DNA from: Sepiola atlantica
Lineage: Eukaryota; Mollusca; Cephalopoda; Sepiida; Sepiolidae
DNA: 64,000 nt
Direction of reading: 5' to 3'
Assembly (NCBI GenBank): GCA_963556195.1
Contig: OY744533.1
Location: forward strand, 47,625,249-47,689,248
Each line of letters opens with the position of its first letter. Position 1 is the stretch's first letter. Below the pieces are notes generated by a model. The model did not search any database. It saw only the letters and a program-made list of their open reading frames with translations, and was not told the origin of the DNA. This document shows positions 21,601 to 33,070 of this stretch, piece by piece. The translations under genes were made by a program, and so were the position numbers.

Positions 21601-22082
21601 TAAATTTTTAAAATCCTATTAAAAAATAAATAATCCTAAAACATAATAATTTGCTGGAAAAGCCCAAACGGCATTACTAAGAGCGTAACAAAAATAAATA
21701 GGATTAGCTAGTAAATTCGAATTGTTTTCCACTACTCCTAAATGCTAACCCAATTTAGTAATAACGCCCACAGATTTTGTTATTGCGTTCAATTCTTATT
21801 TATCTTTTGTTTATTTGTTTCATTGCGTTTGTCTGTATTTTTCTTTTCTTTTGCTTTTCTAACAATTTCTTTATTTTCCATTTCCGTTGAATCAGTAAAT
21901 TATCTGATCGAGTCCGGATCATCGCGTCAAACGTTATCTAGAGGTCAACGGATCAGCCGCTTAGATTGTATTCAATTGCTGACATACACTCGCTCAAATT
22001 AGCAATAAAATCGCCTGTTTCGCTTAATCATTAGACATAGAGGTTCATATCGATCATATAAATACAAGTTCATTATTACAAT
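21601..22082. other. Unassigned sequence
   Basis: The 86-residue plus ORF at 21742-22002 is F/S/L-rich and shows no domain; it is probably chance. Confidence 0.4.
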
Positions 22083-22330
22083 GTTATAATATTAATTTAT
22101 GTATTAATAGTGTTAAAGAAGATCAAGTCAAATCATCATGATACCATTGGTTTCAAGTCTGAAGCGGGCCAAGATCGAAAACTAATGTTTCGTTGGGGGT
22201 GTTTATAATAACAAACCCAACGAAACATTAATCTTCGATATTGGCCCGCTCAAGGCTTGAAACCTATGATATCATGTTGATTTAACATGATCTTCTATGA
22301 CATTATAAATAAATAAATTAATATTATGCT
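22083..22330. repeat. 248-bp near-palindrome (foldback family P, copy 1)
   Basis: Two arms of about 115 bp (22083-22200 and 22213-22330) are reverse complements at roughly 80-90% identity over a ~12-nt loop (TTTATAATAACA). Paired landmarks are CCAACGAAACATTAAT, TGGCCCGCT, GGTTTCAAG and GATCTTCT. The sequence after the right arm (TGCTCTTATT...ATAATTGAGCACTCT) recurs after the palindrome at 45837-46088, so both belong to one dispersed family. An RNA from it would fold into a long hairpin. Confidence 0.85.
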
Positions 22331-22385
22331 CTTATTATTAAATAATTGAGCACTCTGTTGAATTTCTTTCTACCAAATCAAACCA

Positions 22386-22411
22386 AAATTATATATATAT
22401 ATATATATATG
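22386..22411. repeat. (AT)n microsatellite
   Basis: Pure AT run. Confidence 0.9.
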
Positions 22412-22787
22412 TAATTACATAAACACTATTATAGTCTACGCCAATAAACCAGCGTGTCTATGTTATCACATCTCTTCACAGACTGAATACAAATAACAAG
22501 TGAAAAACGCATTAAAATTGTCACAATAAAAAAAACCGGACGTTAAGAAAAGGTGAAAAAAGAAAAGGCAACATTTATCCGATCCAAGGTCGTGTTAGCC
22601 AAATATAGATCACAGTCCGCTGACCCTTTAAACTTCAACTAATGAACCCCTCACTCCTTCCTCTATCCCAACGAACGCCATCTCCCCTTCTCGAATAACT
22701 ATCATTTTGAAATACGCTAGAAAGAAAAGGAAAGAGAAAGTTAAGAAAAAAGAATAAATAAATTAACAAATAAATAAAATCAGAAAT
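22412..22787. other. Unassigned sequence
   Basis: No feature recognised; A-rich towards the right end. Confidence 0.4.
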
Positions 22788-22815
22788 AATATATATATAT
22801 ATTTATATATCTAAA

Positions 22816-22888
<73 letters not shown>

Positions 22889-22895
22889 GTATATG
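22788..22895. repeat. Compound (AT)n-(CT)n-(AT)n microsatellite
   Basis: AT run at 22788-22811, CT run at 22817-22840 and AT run at 22841-22882. Confidence 0.95.
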
Positions 22896-23190
22896 AAGAA
22901 AAGCTAAAAAGACTCAAAACTAATTCATTTTAAATTTAGAACTATAAAATATATTTAATCTAAATATTTAAATAACACTAACACATTTAATGTCTAAGGT
23001 CATTTTTAAATAATTTTGATGAAAGATTAAATTGTATATTAAATGATAATAAATATCTTGAAATCATAAGAATTTAAATTAATCTATTACTAGCAATCTG
23101 AGTGAGGTACTACCACGTAACCAGCCAATAATTATATGAGTTAGCACTATAATTTGAATAAGTGTAGGTCCCACAAATAAACCACTGTAG
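22896..23190. other. AT-rich unassigned sequence
   Basis: Nothing recognised. Confidence 0.4.
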
Positions 23191-23194
23191 CATT

Positions 23195-23225
23195 TATTAT
23201 TTAATTATGATTATTATTATTATCA

Positions 23226-23296
<71 letters not shown>

Positions 23297-23702
23297 TACT
23301 ACTACTACTATTATTACTACTACTACTATTATTATTACTATTAATACTACTGTTAATATTACTATTATTATTACTATTAATGCTATAATTATCACTATTG
23401 CTTTTATTATTACTACTATTATTACTATTATTATTACTATAACAGTACTATTATGATAATTATTATTACTATTATTATCAGTGATAATTACTATTACTAT
23501 TATTATCAGTGATACTACTATTGCTATTATTATCACTATTATTACTATTATGATTATGATTATTATTGCTACAATTATTATTACTATTATTATTACTATT
23601 ATTTCTATTATTATTATTATTACGATTATTAGTGCTATTATTACCATCATTATTACTATCATTATTATTATAAGTGTTATTATTATTACCATTATTACTT
23701 CA
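23195..23702. repeat. TTA/ACT trinucleotide array, right flank target of LINE
   Basis: About 500 bp of ATT repeats, pure at the left (23229-23293) and increasingly mixed with ACT, ATC, GTT and GAT variants to the right. Reads as TAA on the minus strand, the strand of the adjoining LINE. The I/V-rich ORFs here are repeat artefacts. Confidence 0.95.
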
Positions 23703-25768
23703 TAGTAGTCTTAACTTTTGGATGTTTTTAGTTGGAGTTTTCTTTGTTCGAACATTTATTCAATCCTTTTGACCTTAAACATTCAAGCTGTACCTGAACA
23801 CTTTCACTGTTACTAACAGACAAGCTTTTTGCAGAATTGGAAAAGAAATTGTATCGTCAATTTGTTTAAGCCATTTATAGTGGCTTTTTGTTATGGTTCC
23901 AAGCGTTCCAATTACAACGGGAATCACCTTTACTTCTTTACATTTCCATAGTCTAATTAATTCCCATTTTAGATGTTGATATTTTTTTCGTGTTTCTTCT
24001 CCTGCACTCTGGTATCGAAGGGGAAGGCTATATCAATGATTAAGCAAGTTCTCTTGTGTTTGTTTAGAAAGATTATGTCGGGTTTTGAATGTTCAAGAAC
24101 CTTATCAGTCTGTATGCGCATGTCCCTAAGAAGTTTGACATTGTCGTTCTCCTGTACCACTTCCGGCTTATGCTCATACTACTTCTCATTGTGGTCCAAT
24201 TCATAAAGTTTGCATATATTCCAGTGTAGTATCTGAGCGATTTTGTCGTGTCTCCATTTTTTATACTGGTGTTGTGCGAGCATTGGGCATTCAGATACAA
24301 TATGCGCTATGGTTTCTTCCTTTTTATTACACAATCGGCATATCGGCAATTCTGCAGCTATGTCAATGTAATGTTTGATGGACCTAGTGGGAGTGGCTTG
24401 TTCCTGGGCTGCCATTAAGGTACTCTCGGTAGATCTTTTGAGATCACCACTGACCAACCAATTCCAGTTGTTATTATCTCTAAATCCAGTATTCTTCAAG
24501 AATACACTGTGTAGTTTCTTTGCAAATAATGTTAACACTTTCCCTTGTAACCTTTGATTCTTTTTCACCCCAGTTCTTAGTATTTCCTCTCTTTGCACTT
24601 CACGAAGTAGAATCTCATTACTTTAAGGCATATATTTATATAGAAAACCTTCTTCTACATTCACAACATCTTCAACACAAATTAGACATCAACTACTTTC
24701 CTTTCGAGTGGGACACAATCAATCTGTATCTGCGTTCTTTGCAAAAGCTCCATAAATTGTAAGAATTTTCCGTGTTTTGGTATCCAAACATTTTAGTTCA
24801 TCTACATTCCAGTCAAGTATACTTGCAGTATATCGAATGATAACTACTGCTCTGGCATTGATAGCATAGATTGTATTTCGACTGTGGAGGTGTGATTTTA
24901 GAATACACTTTACTCGTCTGTTGTACTCAGCTGTGATCTGGTTTTTCATTGCCTTAATTTACTCTTATCCGCTTCCAGAATTCCCAATTATTTGTAGCCC
25001 CTCTCATTGTCTACATTCTTTATCAAATCTGTTGTTGGGAGTTCAAAGCCACCTGAGTGGACAAGTTCACCTTTTTTATAACAAGAATGGCACATTTAGT
25101 GATGCCAAATTCCATTCGTATGCTGTCACTAAATAATTTAACCGTGTGTATTTAGGTATCAAGTTTATTTTCATTCTTTCCAAAAACCTTAAGGTCATCC
25201 ATGAGTAGTAAGAGTTGACTGTAGGAAGTCCTTACCCAAGTTCATATCCTGCTTTCACATTACATAATAATAGTGTTATTGGAATCAAACTAATGACAAC
25301 AAGCAAAGGGGAAAGGAAATCGCCCTGGAAAATCCCTCTACTGCTTTTCGCTTTACCCAATGCAACACTTCCTGAAGTTAAATTGGTTTCCGATTTTTCA
25401 TGCTATTCTTTAAAGTTGTTTGAATGTTGGGGGCTATTTCAAAAATCTTCAGGCATTTGTGAATCTATGAATGAAGGACCCTGTCCAATGCTTTCTTATA
25501 ATGCACCTACCCCATGGCAAGGTTAGTAGTTCTTCGTTTGCAGTTTCTCAGAATCATTTTATCGATTAGAAGCTGATTTTTGGTGCCATCTGATCTGTTT
25601 CGGCAGCCTTTCTGTTCCTCAGGCAGCAAATTGTGTTGGTCCAAATGACCATAAATACTTTCAGACAATATGCTAGTGAAAAGATTCCACATAACTAGGA
25701 GGCAAGTGATCGGTTTAAAGTTTGTCACTTCACCCCCTTTTGTTATATCTTTTATGGGCAAGATTGTG
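23703..25768 (-). pseudogene. RLE-type LINE (R4/Dong-like), 5'-truncated and frameshifted
   Basis: Read on the minus strand from 25768 downwards. The RT start is at 25761-25507 ([43 protein letters not shown]). The catalytic box reads LLLMDDLKVFGKN near 25215-25180, then DSIRMEFGITKCAIL (~25130-25085). The thumb is at 24949-24719 (NARAVVIIRYTASILDWNVD, LDTKTRKILTIYGAF). A CCHC knuckle (CRLCNKKEETIAHIVSEC, CX2CX8HX4C) lies near 24345-24290. The C-terminal RLE domain has KPDIIFL...CLIIDIAFPFD (24075-24000) and VKVIPVVIGTLGTITK (~23935-23890). The parts sit in different frames with stops, so it is inactive. Flanking TTA arrays touch both ends. R4-clade elements such as Dong are reported in TAA repeats; the clade call is inference. 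Confidence 0.82.
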
Positions 25769-25773
25769 GTGTG

Positions 25774-26042
25774 TGTCTATTATTATTATTAGTAGTAGTA
25801 GTAGTAGTAGTAGTATAACTATCATTACTATTATTATTATTACTATTATTATAATAACTATTACTACTATTATTATTACTACTATTATTATTACTATAAT
25901 TATTACTACTATTATTATTACTGTTATTATAAGTATTGTTATAATTATTATTACTACTACTATAACTAGTATTACTACTACTACAACTATAATTATTACT
26001 AATATTATTATTATCATTATTATTATTATTGTTACAACAACA
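25774..26042. repeat. TTA/AGT/ACT trinucleotide array, 5' flank of LINE
   Basis: Begins with TTATTATTATTAGTAGTAGT directly after the 5' truncation point of the LINE. It continues as mixed ATT/ACT repeats for ~265 bp and ends in an ACAACAACAAAAAC run. ORFs here are artefacts. Confidence 0.95.
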
Positions 26043-26571
<529 letters not shown>

Positions 26572-26572
<1 letters not shown>

Positions 26573-27432
26573 GAGTGTACACCCCGTCTAAGATGACGGG
26601 AAAAATGTATGCTCTTCTAGTTCTTGCACTTATGTTCACATGAAATAACATCTCAATTAGTGAAGTTAAAAAAATTAAATAAAAAGACAATCAAAAACGT
26701 CATCAACTGAATGTTTTTAAAAGATATAAAGAAAGAAAAAAGTATAAATCAGTATAGAAAACATAAAAGAAAAAGAAAAGAAAAGGTATCATTATAGAAA
26801 TTGACTGGTAGATTTTTTTCCAAATTTGTTTCAGACGGTGGGTTTGTCTAACTTGCTATCTGCTTATTCCCTTCCACTAAAGATGTGAAATGGTGATAAA
26901 TTATTTCCACAGACTGTTTGCCTTCCCCGACAATACAAACAGACAGAAATGTAAAATTAATGTGACCAAACATCTTGCCCAACAGTGAGGCAGCCCTGGA
27001 ATTTACCATAGTAGTACATTAAGCTTAAGTGACAATATGCCTTGTTGGGGTTCAAAAAGTAAGCAAAATTTAGTCTAGCTCTAAAACATCGTCAAATTTT
27101 CTGCTTCATACTTAGAACCATGATATAATTTCTTTAGAAAAAATGTCTTTAAATTCGAGTACGTTTTGTGATCTGAATGTAATTGCTATGCCCTAATGAT
27201 TTCGCTGAAAACCTTGACTCACTATGTATCTACGTAATTCCGACCATTAAGCACACTCTAATTTTGAATCCATATTTCTAGTTAAAAATGTGGAATTGTT
27301 CACAAAAAAAAAATTATAGAGTGTACGTTACATAGAATATGCAGCGTATCGAGAATGGAGACAATTTCCCTAATGTATGTTTGCTAGATTTCTGTTTTAC
27401 GGCGAATGAAACATAATTTTACAGTTATTTAA
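26572..27432. other. Unassigned sequence
   Basis: No ORF over 60 residues, no recognised repeat landmark and no RNA structure. Confidence 0.4.
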
Positions 27433-28083
27433 TTAGGCTAAAAGGTTATATGTTCGATATTGCAAGGGAGAGGGCGCGATTTGCCTACCTCCCACGGTGT
27501 AAGGAGATGGTGACATCCGTTTTCCAGATGGGTCATTCGTTTTAGTTGGTGATTTTGTCCCCGTCGAACGTGTCATCCAGCGGCTGGTGTCTAAGCCGCT
27601 AATGGGCGTTCCCATCTTCGCTCTACAGCCTCGGTACATAAAGATTGTTTTTTTAATGCTTTGTTTTTTGGAGGAGTCAATGAGCTAAGTGAATTTATTT
27701 ACGTCATCCTGTGGTTTATCTTCTTACATTTCTTTTTCCAGCCTGATTAAAAACAATAATAACAAAAAAAATTGAATTAAAAATGGCGAACTGATAGACC
27801 ATGACTCCGTCGTCAGACGAGAATCGAGTGTAGTTGAAGCGTGAGACCCAACTGATTGGTAAGTGGCCCACATCCCACGTATAGAGCAGTATGTACTTTT
27901 CCAATGTGGCATGCTCGACTGGTCTCGATGCCCCCCAGCACTATGTAATGTGCAAATACAGCCACTCCATATTGAATGACCATCTGTGCGTGGTGAAAGA
28001 CTACATTCGTCATGAGGGTAACCTGTGTATATGAATGGCAATAGAGTGAACACGGCGGATCTAGAGGAATACATTTTGAACAA
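27433..28083 (-). other. GC-richer patches with unrecognised minus ORFs
   Basis: Two GC-richer patches (27455-27640 and 27800-28080) carry minus-strand ORFs of 68 (27433-27639) and 119 residues (27724-28083). The latter overlaps 62- and 66-residue frames. None shows a domain I can name. Base composition differs from the AT-rich surroundings, so they could be old transposon coding sequence or unknown exons. I make no functional claim. Confidence 0.25.
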
Positions 28084-28685
28084 AAATGCCTCTATTCTTT
28101 ATGAATAGTTGTAATTCCCGTGGCGACTATCGAAAAAAGGGATGCTTCGGCAGAGAGAACATTACAGCTCTGCAGAGGATCATTATCGACAGTGGGAAGG
28201 TGCACTGCCATAGTGAGTAAATAACTGTAATAATATACAGGTTTCCGCGAGCCGTGTATTCATCCAGCACTGAAAATGTCTTTTGAAAGTACTTCAGTTC
28301 GTCCACACATGTGAGGACACAACAAAATAATCGAGTCTTTGTACCAAGAGTGTGATGGGTGCCGGAAATTTATTCACAAGCATGTGGCGAAGCTCTCTGG
28401 AGTAATCATATAACCTAACCTAACCATATTAATGTTGTAAATGATTATTTGGTCATTATAATGGTGAGTAATAATTATTTTATGATTCTCTAGTGTATTA
28501 TTATTATTTAGATGCATATATTGTAGTGTTTTGTTATACATGTAAATGTTATGCCATTTGTTGCATATTCGAAGCATCATTTATTTTTGTTCAATAAATA
28601 TATACATTTTCGTTGAATATTATATTAAATAGGCATTTTGTTGGAATGTTTCATATTTGAAACAAAAAGCATTTAAGGGTTAATT
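28084..28685. other. Unassigned sequence
   Basis: No recognised feature; it becomes AT-rich after 28430 (TATTATTATTTAG). Confidence 0.4.
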
Positions 28686-28800
28686 TTCGTAAGGGGACAT
28701 AGAGGTTGTGCAAAATTGTTCTGTTCAAGGAATAACTTTTACCCGTCTTCGGGGGGTATTTTTCTAATTATAATTAAATTTTGGTTGTGATAGAAGGTCT
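28686..28800 (+). repeat. Repeat family F, 3' fragment
   Basis: AACTTTTACCCGTCTTCGGG then GGTATTTTTCTAATTATAAT matches the 3' part of family F at 21530-21590. The ACCCGTC...GGACGGGT palindrome is partly decayed here. Confidence 0.4.
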
Positions 28801-29016
28801 ATCTGATACAATATACGAAATAAATAGACGGCAACAGACGACAATAAAGGTAAACAGAAAATAACTTTTATTTGGGAAGTGCTGAAAAGAAATGAAAAAA
28901 AACAGCTAAGAGTCAATCTTTACAAAATAGGCGTCACACATTTTTGTACGTTTTATCCCGTGACTGACGAGTTGGAAGAGCCAACGATAGAACGTCCCGT
29001 TAGTATGCTCTCAAAA
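28801..29016. other. Unassigned flank of the hAT element
   Basis: Nothing recognised. Confidence 0.4.
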
Positions 29017-29024
29017 CACTAACT

Positions 29025-29639
29025 CAGGGACGGGCAACCTTTTCAGAGTGAGGGCCAGATGAGACTTTTGGAAGGAGATCGCGGGCCGAAGTGCGAAACG
29101 AAATCTCAGAATTACTATATTTTGTTTACATGAATAAATTGGACAAAAATTGCATTGAACCCTCTACAAATCTGATATTTTTTCTCAACAGACTTATGTA
29201 TGTGATGTTAAAAAAGGTGCGGACGAAAAGCCATTTTGGAATCATAAAGAATAATGACGGGGGAAGTAGCAAGTTGATCCAGCATTCGTTTTGACGCACC
29301 TCACATAAGTTCTATGTTTCATGCCCTTTCCTCGTCTCTCGTTTCCTCTTTGCCTCTCTCTTTCTCTTTTTTATTTTTATCTCAGGCCAAGGATTTGAAA
29401 TTAATAGATAAAGAAAAATGAAATATACATGCATCATCGCTTGCTGATATTTATACATTTTTATGCCACTGTAAATCTTAATTGAAACCTACTTTTACGT
29501 CTATGTCACAAAATGATATGAATTTCACTGGGAAGTCCGCGGGCCGGATTGCAATAATAAAGCATAGCAGGGTAGCGGGCCGGACGCTAAGCCTTCGCGG
29601 GCCGGATGTGGCCCGCGGACCGGAGGTTGCCCGCCCCTG
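29025..29639. mobile_element. hAT-type non-autonomous transposon (MITE), 615 bp
   Basis: Left end CAGGGACGGGCAACCTTTTC at 29025 and right end ...GGTTGCCCGCCCCTG ending at 29639 are inverted repeats (CAGGGRCGGGCAACCT). Flanking 8-mers CACTAACT (29017-29024) and CTCTAACT (29640-29647) differ at one base, the 8-bp target duplication expected for hAT. Subterminal CGGGCCGGA and GCGGGCCGGATGTGGCC repeats crowd the right end (29538-29625); similar GAGGGCCAGATGAG and CGCGGGCCGAAG lie near the left. The 67-residue internal ORF has no transposase domain, so it needs a helper. Confidence 0.85.
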
Positions 29640-29647
29640 CTCTAACT

Positions 29648-29879
29648 GATTAAAAGAGGGAAAAGCCCAGACTTCCTGGGTACTGGAAGTATTCCAACAA
29701 ATTGTATTCTTACGCGCACACATCTGATTAAACGATGAGCCAATTACCCAGTTGTACCTGTCTATTGACATCAAAAGAAAATAGTACATAATGACTGCTT
29801 TCTTGGAATACTCCTTTGTTTTACTTCCTTATTGTCGCAATGTTTTCTCTCTCTGTCTTTTCACCTCTAATCTCTGTCT

Positions 29880-29880
<1 letters not shown>
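29648..29880. other. Unassigned sequence
   Basis: Nothing recognised. Confidence 0.4.
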
Positions 29881-29917
<37 letters not shown>

Positions 29918-29934
29918 ACTCACTCACACACACA
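29881..29934. repeat. (CT)n-(CACT)n-(CA)n microsatellite
   Basis: CT array passing into CACT and CA repeats. It drives the S/L-rich ORFs at 29791-30064. Confidence 0.9.
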
Positions 29935-30049
29935 TTTTTGTTTTTCTTCTTGTCGTCTTTCATTGTGTTACTATCTTTTTTGTCGCCATCTATTTCATGA
30001 GTGTTTCGTTTCTTGCACTGTCCTTATTTACTTGCCTCACCACGAAGTC

Positions 30050-30220
30050 AAAGTAAGATACTAAGTCGGTTTTTAATATGGGGAAAATTTACCTTCCCAA
30101 ATAGGGCATTCTGGATTGGGGCAAAAATAAAACTTGCCTTAATCTCGAAAGATTTCTCCTTCACTTACCGAGAACAGAAAAGATGAAGGGTTGTATCAGA
30201 ACAGATACTATACTTTGCAT
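30050..30220 (-). mobile_element. SINE family C: short U2-headed element, minus copy
   Basis: Minus-strand head GCAAAGTATAGTATCTGTTC (30218-30199) matches U2 with one change in the branch-point stretch, followed by TGATACAACCCTTCATCTTT. The body (TTCTGTTCTCGGTAAGTGAA, TTTTATTTTTGCCCCAATCC) and end (CCATATTAAAAACCGAC) parallel the copies at 20682 and 48860. The upstream CTCGGCCTTTTGG part of U2 is missing. Confidence 0.68.
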
Positions 30221-30670
30221 TATTTGTTCTCCATATAATAAAAGTAAAATACTATATGAAAAAATAAGTTCAAGACCATTACGCTCCGAGCCAAACATCC
30301 GAGGAAATCAAACGCTTTTGGCAATGTCACTTTAGTTTTTTTTTTTTATTGTGGTGCGCAATTATAATCATTACTGTAACGAACACTATTAATTTACAAA
30401 AAGAAAAGTGTTGTAATTTGTTGTTGTGGGTGCGTGCGTATATGACATGTTGTACATAAAAAAGTCCAATCAAAGAGAGTAAATTAGTAATACGTTTAAG
30501 AAAATTATTATTCTGTTTGGTAGGAATTATAGTAAAAGTTTTTCACGCGAGAATCACAGGTTATAAGAAAGTATAGCAATTATGTTTAGATGCCGTTGGT
30601 ATTTTGATGTTGTATTGAAGTTACTAGTGATGATGAGGCTCGAGTTACATATTATTTAGTACATACATAA
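30221..30670. other. AT-rich unassigned sequence
   Basis: Nothing recognised beyond a poly-T run at 30339-30348. Confidence 0.4.
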
Positions 30671-30679
30671 CCACGATGA

Positions 30680-30750
30680 ATCTGATGGGGTTTGAACTCG
30701 CCATGGCTGATTTAGTAGTCTGCGACGGTATTCCAATGGCTCACTTCGTT
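30680..30750 (-). mobile_element. tRNA-like SINE head
   Basis: On the minus strand an A-box-like TGAGCCATTGGAATACCG (30744-30727) is followed ~30 nt later by a B-box-like GCGAGTTCAAACCCC (30702-30688). No CCA-stem closure is visible, so it is read as a tRNA-derived SINE fragment and not a tRNA gene. Confidence 0.5.
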
Positions 30751-31635
30751 GCACAAATGTAAAAGGAAAGTGTGTTACTTAACAGAACGGCGCCTAAATA
30801 AGCAGACGTCATTTTTGACTCACTCGTTAAAAGCATTGTATTGGAATAATCCATTGATCCACATGGAAGAAAAACTTTGGATTGTTCTCCTGAAGAGGAT
30901 TCTATCGCTCAAAATAATCTGATCTCAGCAAAGATATTCTTCCTTTTTTTGCTAATTTGATTTTGTTAAATTTATGTTTGTTCAACCCAAACAAGGCATA
31001 AATCCACTGAAGCAAAGAGAGAGAGGGAAAGGAGGGGGCATGTCGCCCCTTTTGATCTTTTTACATGGAAGCTTTATTTTTCCTTTTTTTCTGTATATTC
31101 GCTCTAAACAAGGCATATTGCCACTGACGCGTAAGGTACTATTGTGATAGTGGACAGATTTATAAGGGGACAACATGGGCGGGAAGTTGTGCAGCAAGAT
31201 ATTTGCTTACATTACATTTAAACTTCTGCATGTTAGTACAGTCGAGGAAAAAGGGACCAGGGAGGGAATTCAAAAGGCAAGCGATCCGGGAAAAGAAGCC
31301 ATTAGAGTAGAATATCGTCCGGCATCTAGGGACCTTTACAAAGAAGGGGTGTGATTTTGCTGCTAGTCGGATGGGCTGTGGTATTTACGTTGAAGGGCTC
31401 CAAATGCAATAAGTTCAGTTTTTTTTATTATCTAACTGCATCGACGAAACAGGGGAATATTTTTATAGCGGCAATAAAATATCGACACAACATCTGGGGA
31501 GGTGTCGCAAAGAGCACTCTTTTCTTGCCTTGACAAAGTACTATATTGACTGCGAAATCTAGTGAGCGTGATCTCCTCTCCTCCCTATAGATCCTTTCTC
31601 ACAGAAGAGACGTTGTTAGTCTCTCTCTACTCTAT
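30751..31635. other. Unassigned sequence with a short duplication
   Basis: CAAACAAGGCATAAATCCAC (30989) and TAAACAAGGCATATTGCCAC (31106) are a diverged duplication about 117 bp apart. ORFs at 30982-31197 minus and 31351-31533 plus have no domain. Confidence 0.4.
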
Positions 31636-31639
31636 CGTT

Positions 31640-32012
31640 ATTTTCATGGAAGATGCTCCTTGTAAGACATTCACAGCAAGAAATCACATTACTACCACAA
31701 CGGAACAAGACTTTCCTGTCTCCCTCCATGTGCATAGCGTCAGGCGGTTGTTCCACGGACATAGCTTATTTGAAGGAAATCCCCGCCTATGGAACATATT
31801 ATCGCGGGACTGCTTCCCTGATGATTACAAATTGGTCGTTTTTAAATCAACAAATTCTTGTCCTAGACCGCCCTGGAAGTAATCAAATGCAGTTTATACC
31901 AGTGATCAATGCTAGTGCTCTCATAGTGTGCCTTATATTTTGGCGGCTGATAATCATTCCGTTTCATTAACTCTTATACTCGAGTGGCTCTCGGCCTCGA
32001 TAAGTAGTAATT
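31640..32012 (+). pseudogene. CR1-like LINE 3' end, copy 2
   Basis: Traces of the ORF2 C-terminus (the RLWNILSRDCFPDDYKLVVF reading, ~31789-31850) are followed by a 3' UTR (GTGATCAATGCTAGTGCTCT, TTTTGGCGGCTGATAATC, CTCGAGTGGCTCTCGGCCTC) matching 11220-11345. Frames are interrupted and the 5' part is absent, as in 5'-truncated LINE insertions. The 106- and 105-residue ORFs here are decayed pieces in two frames. Confidence 0.75.
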
Positions 32013-32265
32013 CAATAGTAAAGAACTGCCAGTTGTTATTGTGCATATTTCATATAGTAAATGTGTTTTATCTATTTTTCTACTTACACAGATGCCTGCT
32101 TGTAGCTTATGTATTTGCTAAATGTCGCTTATGTATCGACTAAATGTCGAAATTTAGAGTGTATAATCAGAAGAACGTGTGATTTTTATCGTTTTCTATC
32201 CATTATGTTTTTACATTTGTTATTTCTTTTCTACTTATGGAATCAGTAAACATGGATGTTTGCAA
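32013..32265. other. Unassigned sequence
   Basis: Nothing recognised. Confidence 0.4.
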
Positions 32266-32341
32266 AGAAATAAAGACATGGAGAAAGAACAAAGGAAGGG
32301 AAAAAACAAAAAGGGACAGAAACGGAGAAAGGATTGAGAAA

Positions 32342-32403
<62 letters not shown>

Positions 32404-32547
32404 GGAAATAAAAGATAGAAAAAGACAATGAAACGGAGGAAAGAGACGGAAAATACAATAAGGAAAAAAATGGGGAAAGAAAGATGGTGACAATAAAAGT
32501 GATAGAACAATGGAATGAAAAATGCAATAAAAGAAAAGACGAAGGAA

Positions 32548-32605
<58 letters not shown>

Positions 32606-32616
32606 AATCTATCTAT

Positions 32617-32658
<42 letters not shown>

Positions 32659-32850
32659 TGATATAGATATATAGATAAAGAAAGAGAGAGCGTGTATGGG
32701 TGGGTGTGTTTGTAGAAAAGATGGAAGAAAACAAAACAGTTTAATTCTTTCTTGTTCATACGTAGTTAAGAAACGGAAAAACAATGGACATTGCGAAAAG
32801 AAGAAATAAAGAAAATAAATATAAATAAACTTTCCGTAGTTTCTCAAAAT
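32266..32850. repeat. Compound purine-rich block: GATA arrays, AT array, GAAA tracts
   Basis: A/G-only-like sequence on the plus strand with (GATA)n at 32345-32402, (AT)n at 32551-32602, a second (GATA)n at 32617-32656 and imperfect GAAA/AGAA elsewhere. It produces the 214-, 123- and 94-residue minus ORFs rich in F, L, S, Y and I, which are not genes. Confidence 0.9.
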
Positions 32851-32929
32851 GTTCTCTTCTACACGTCAGTTCAAATAAAAAACGTGTTTATTTAACATTA
32901 AATCGGAATAAAGCGTATATTATTCAGGT

Positions 32930-33070
32930 TTATGATGATGATCGATATCGGCTATGAAATAACTAGAACGCTCATAGCAAAACAAAACAAAAAATTGCCT
33001 AGTGTGAGATTCGAACCCTAATAGATAATATTAAAACTGAAGGCGACCGCTTATCCACACGGCTACCGAT
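32930..33070 (-). mobile_element. tRNA-derived SINE
   Basis: On the minus strand TAGCCGTGTGGATAAGCGG (33065-33047) is a good A box and AGGGTTCGAATCTCACA (33019-33003) a good B box at tRNA-like spacing. The arms and 3' end of a real tRNA are not intact, and ~70 bp of AT-rich body follows. Confidence 0.65.

Noticed and set aside
23201..23705. 163- and 74-residue I/V-rich ORFs
   Set aside because: Pure by-products of a trinucleotide array lacking stops.
24179..24598. 139-residue minus ORF as a host zinc-finger gene
   Set aside because: Its CCHC knuckle and position between RT and endonuclease mark it as part of the RLE LINE.
32203..32847. 214-residue minus ORF
   Set aside because: It is produced by purine-rich and GATA/AT repeats; composition is F, L, S, Y, I with no domain.
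32930..33070. Functional tRNA gene on the minus strand
   Set aside because: A and B boxes are present, but acceptor and anticodon stems do not close and an AT-rich body follows, as in a SINE.
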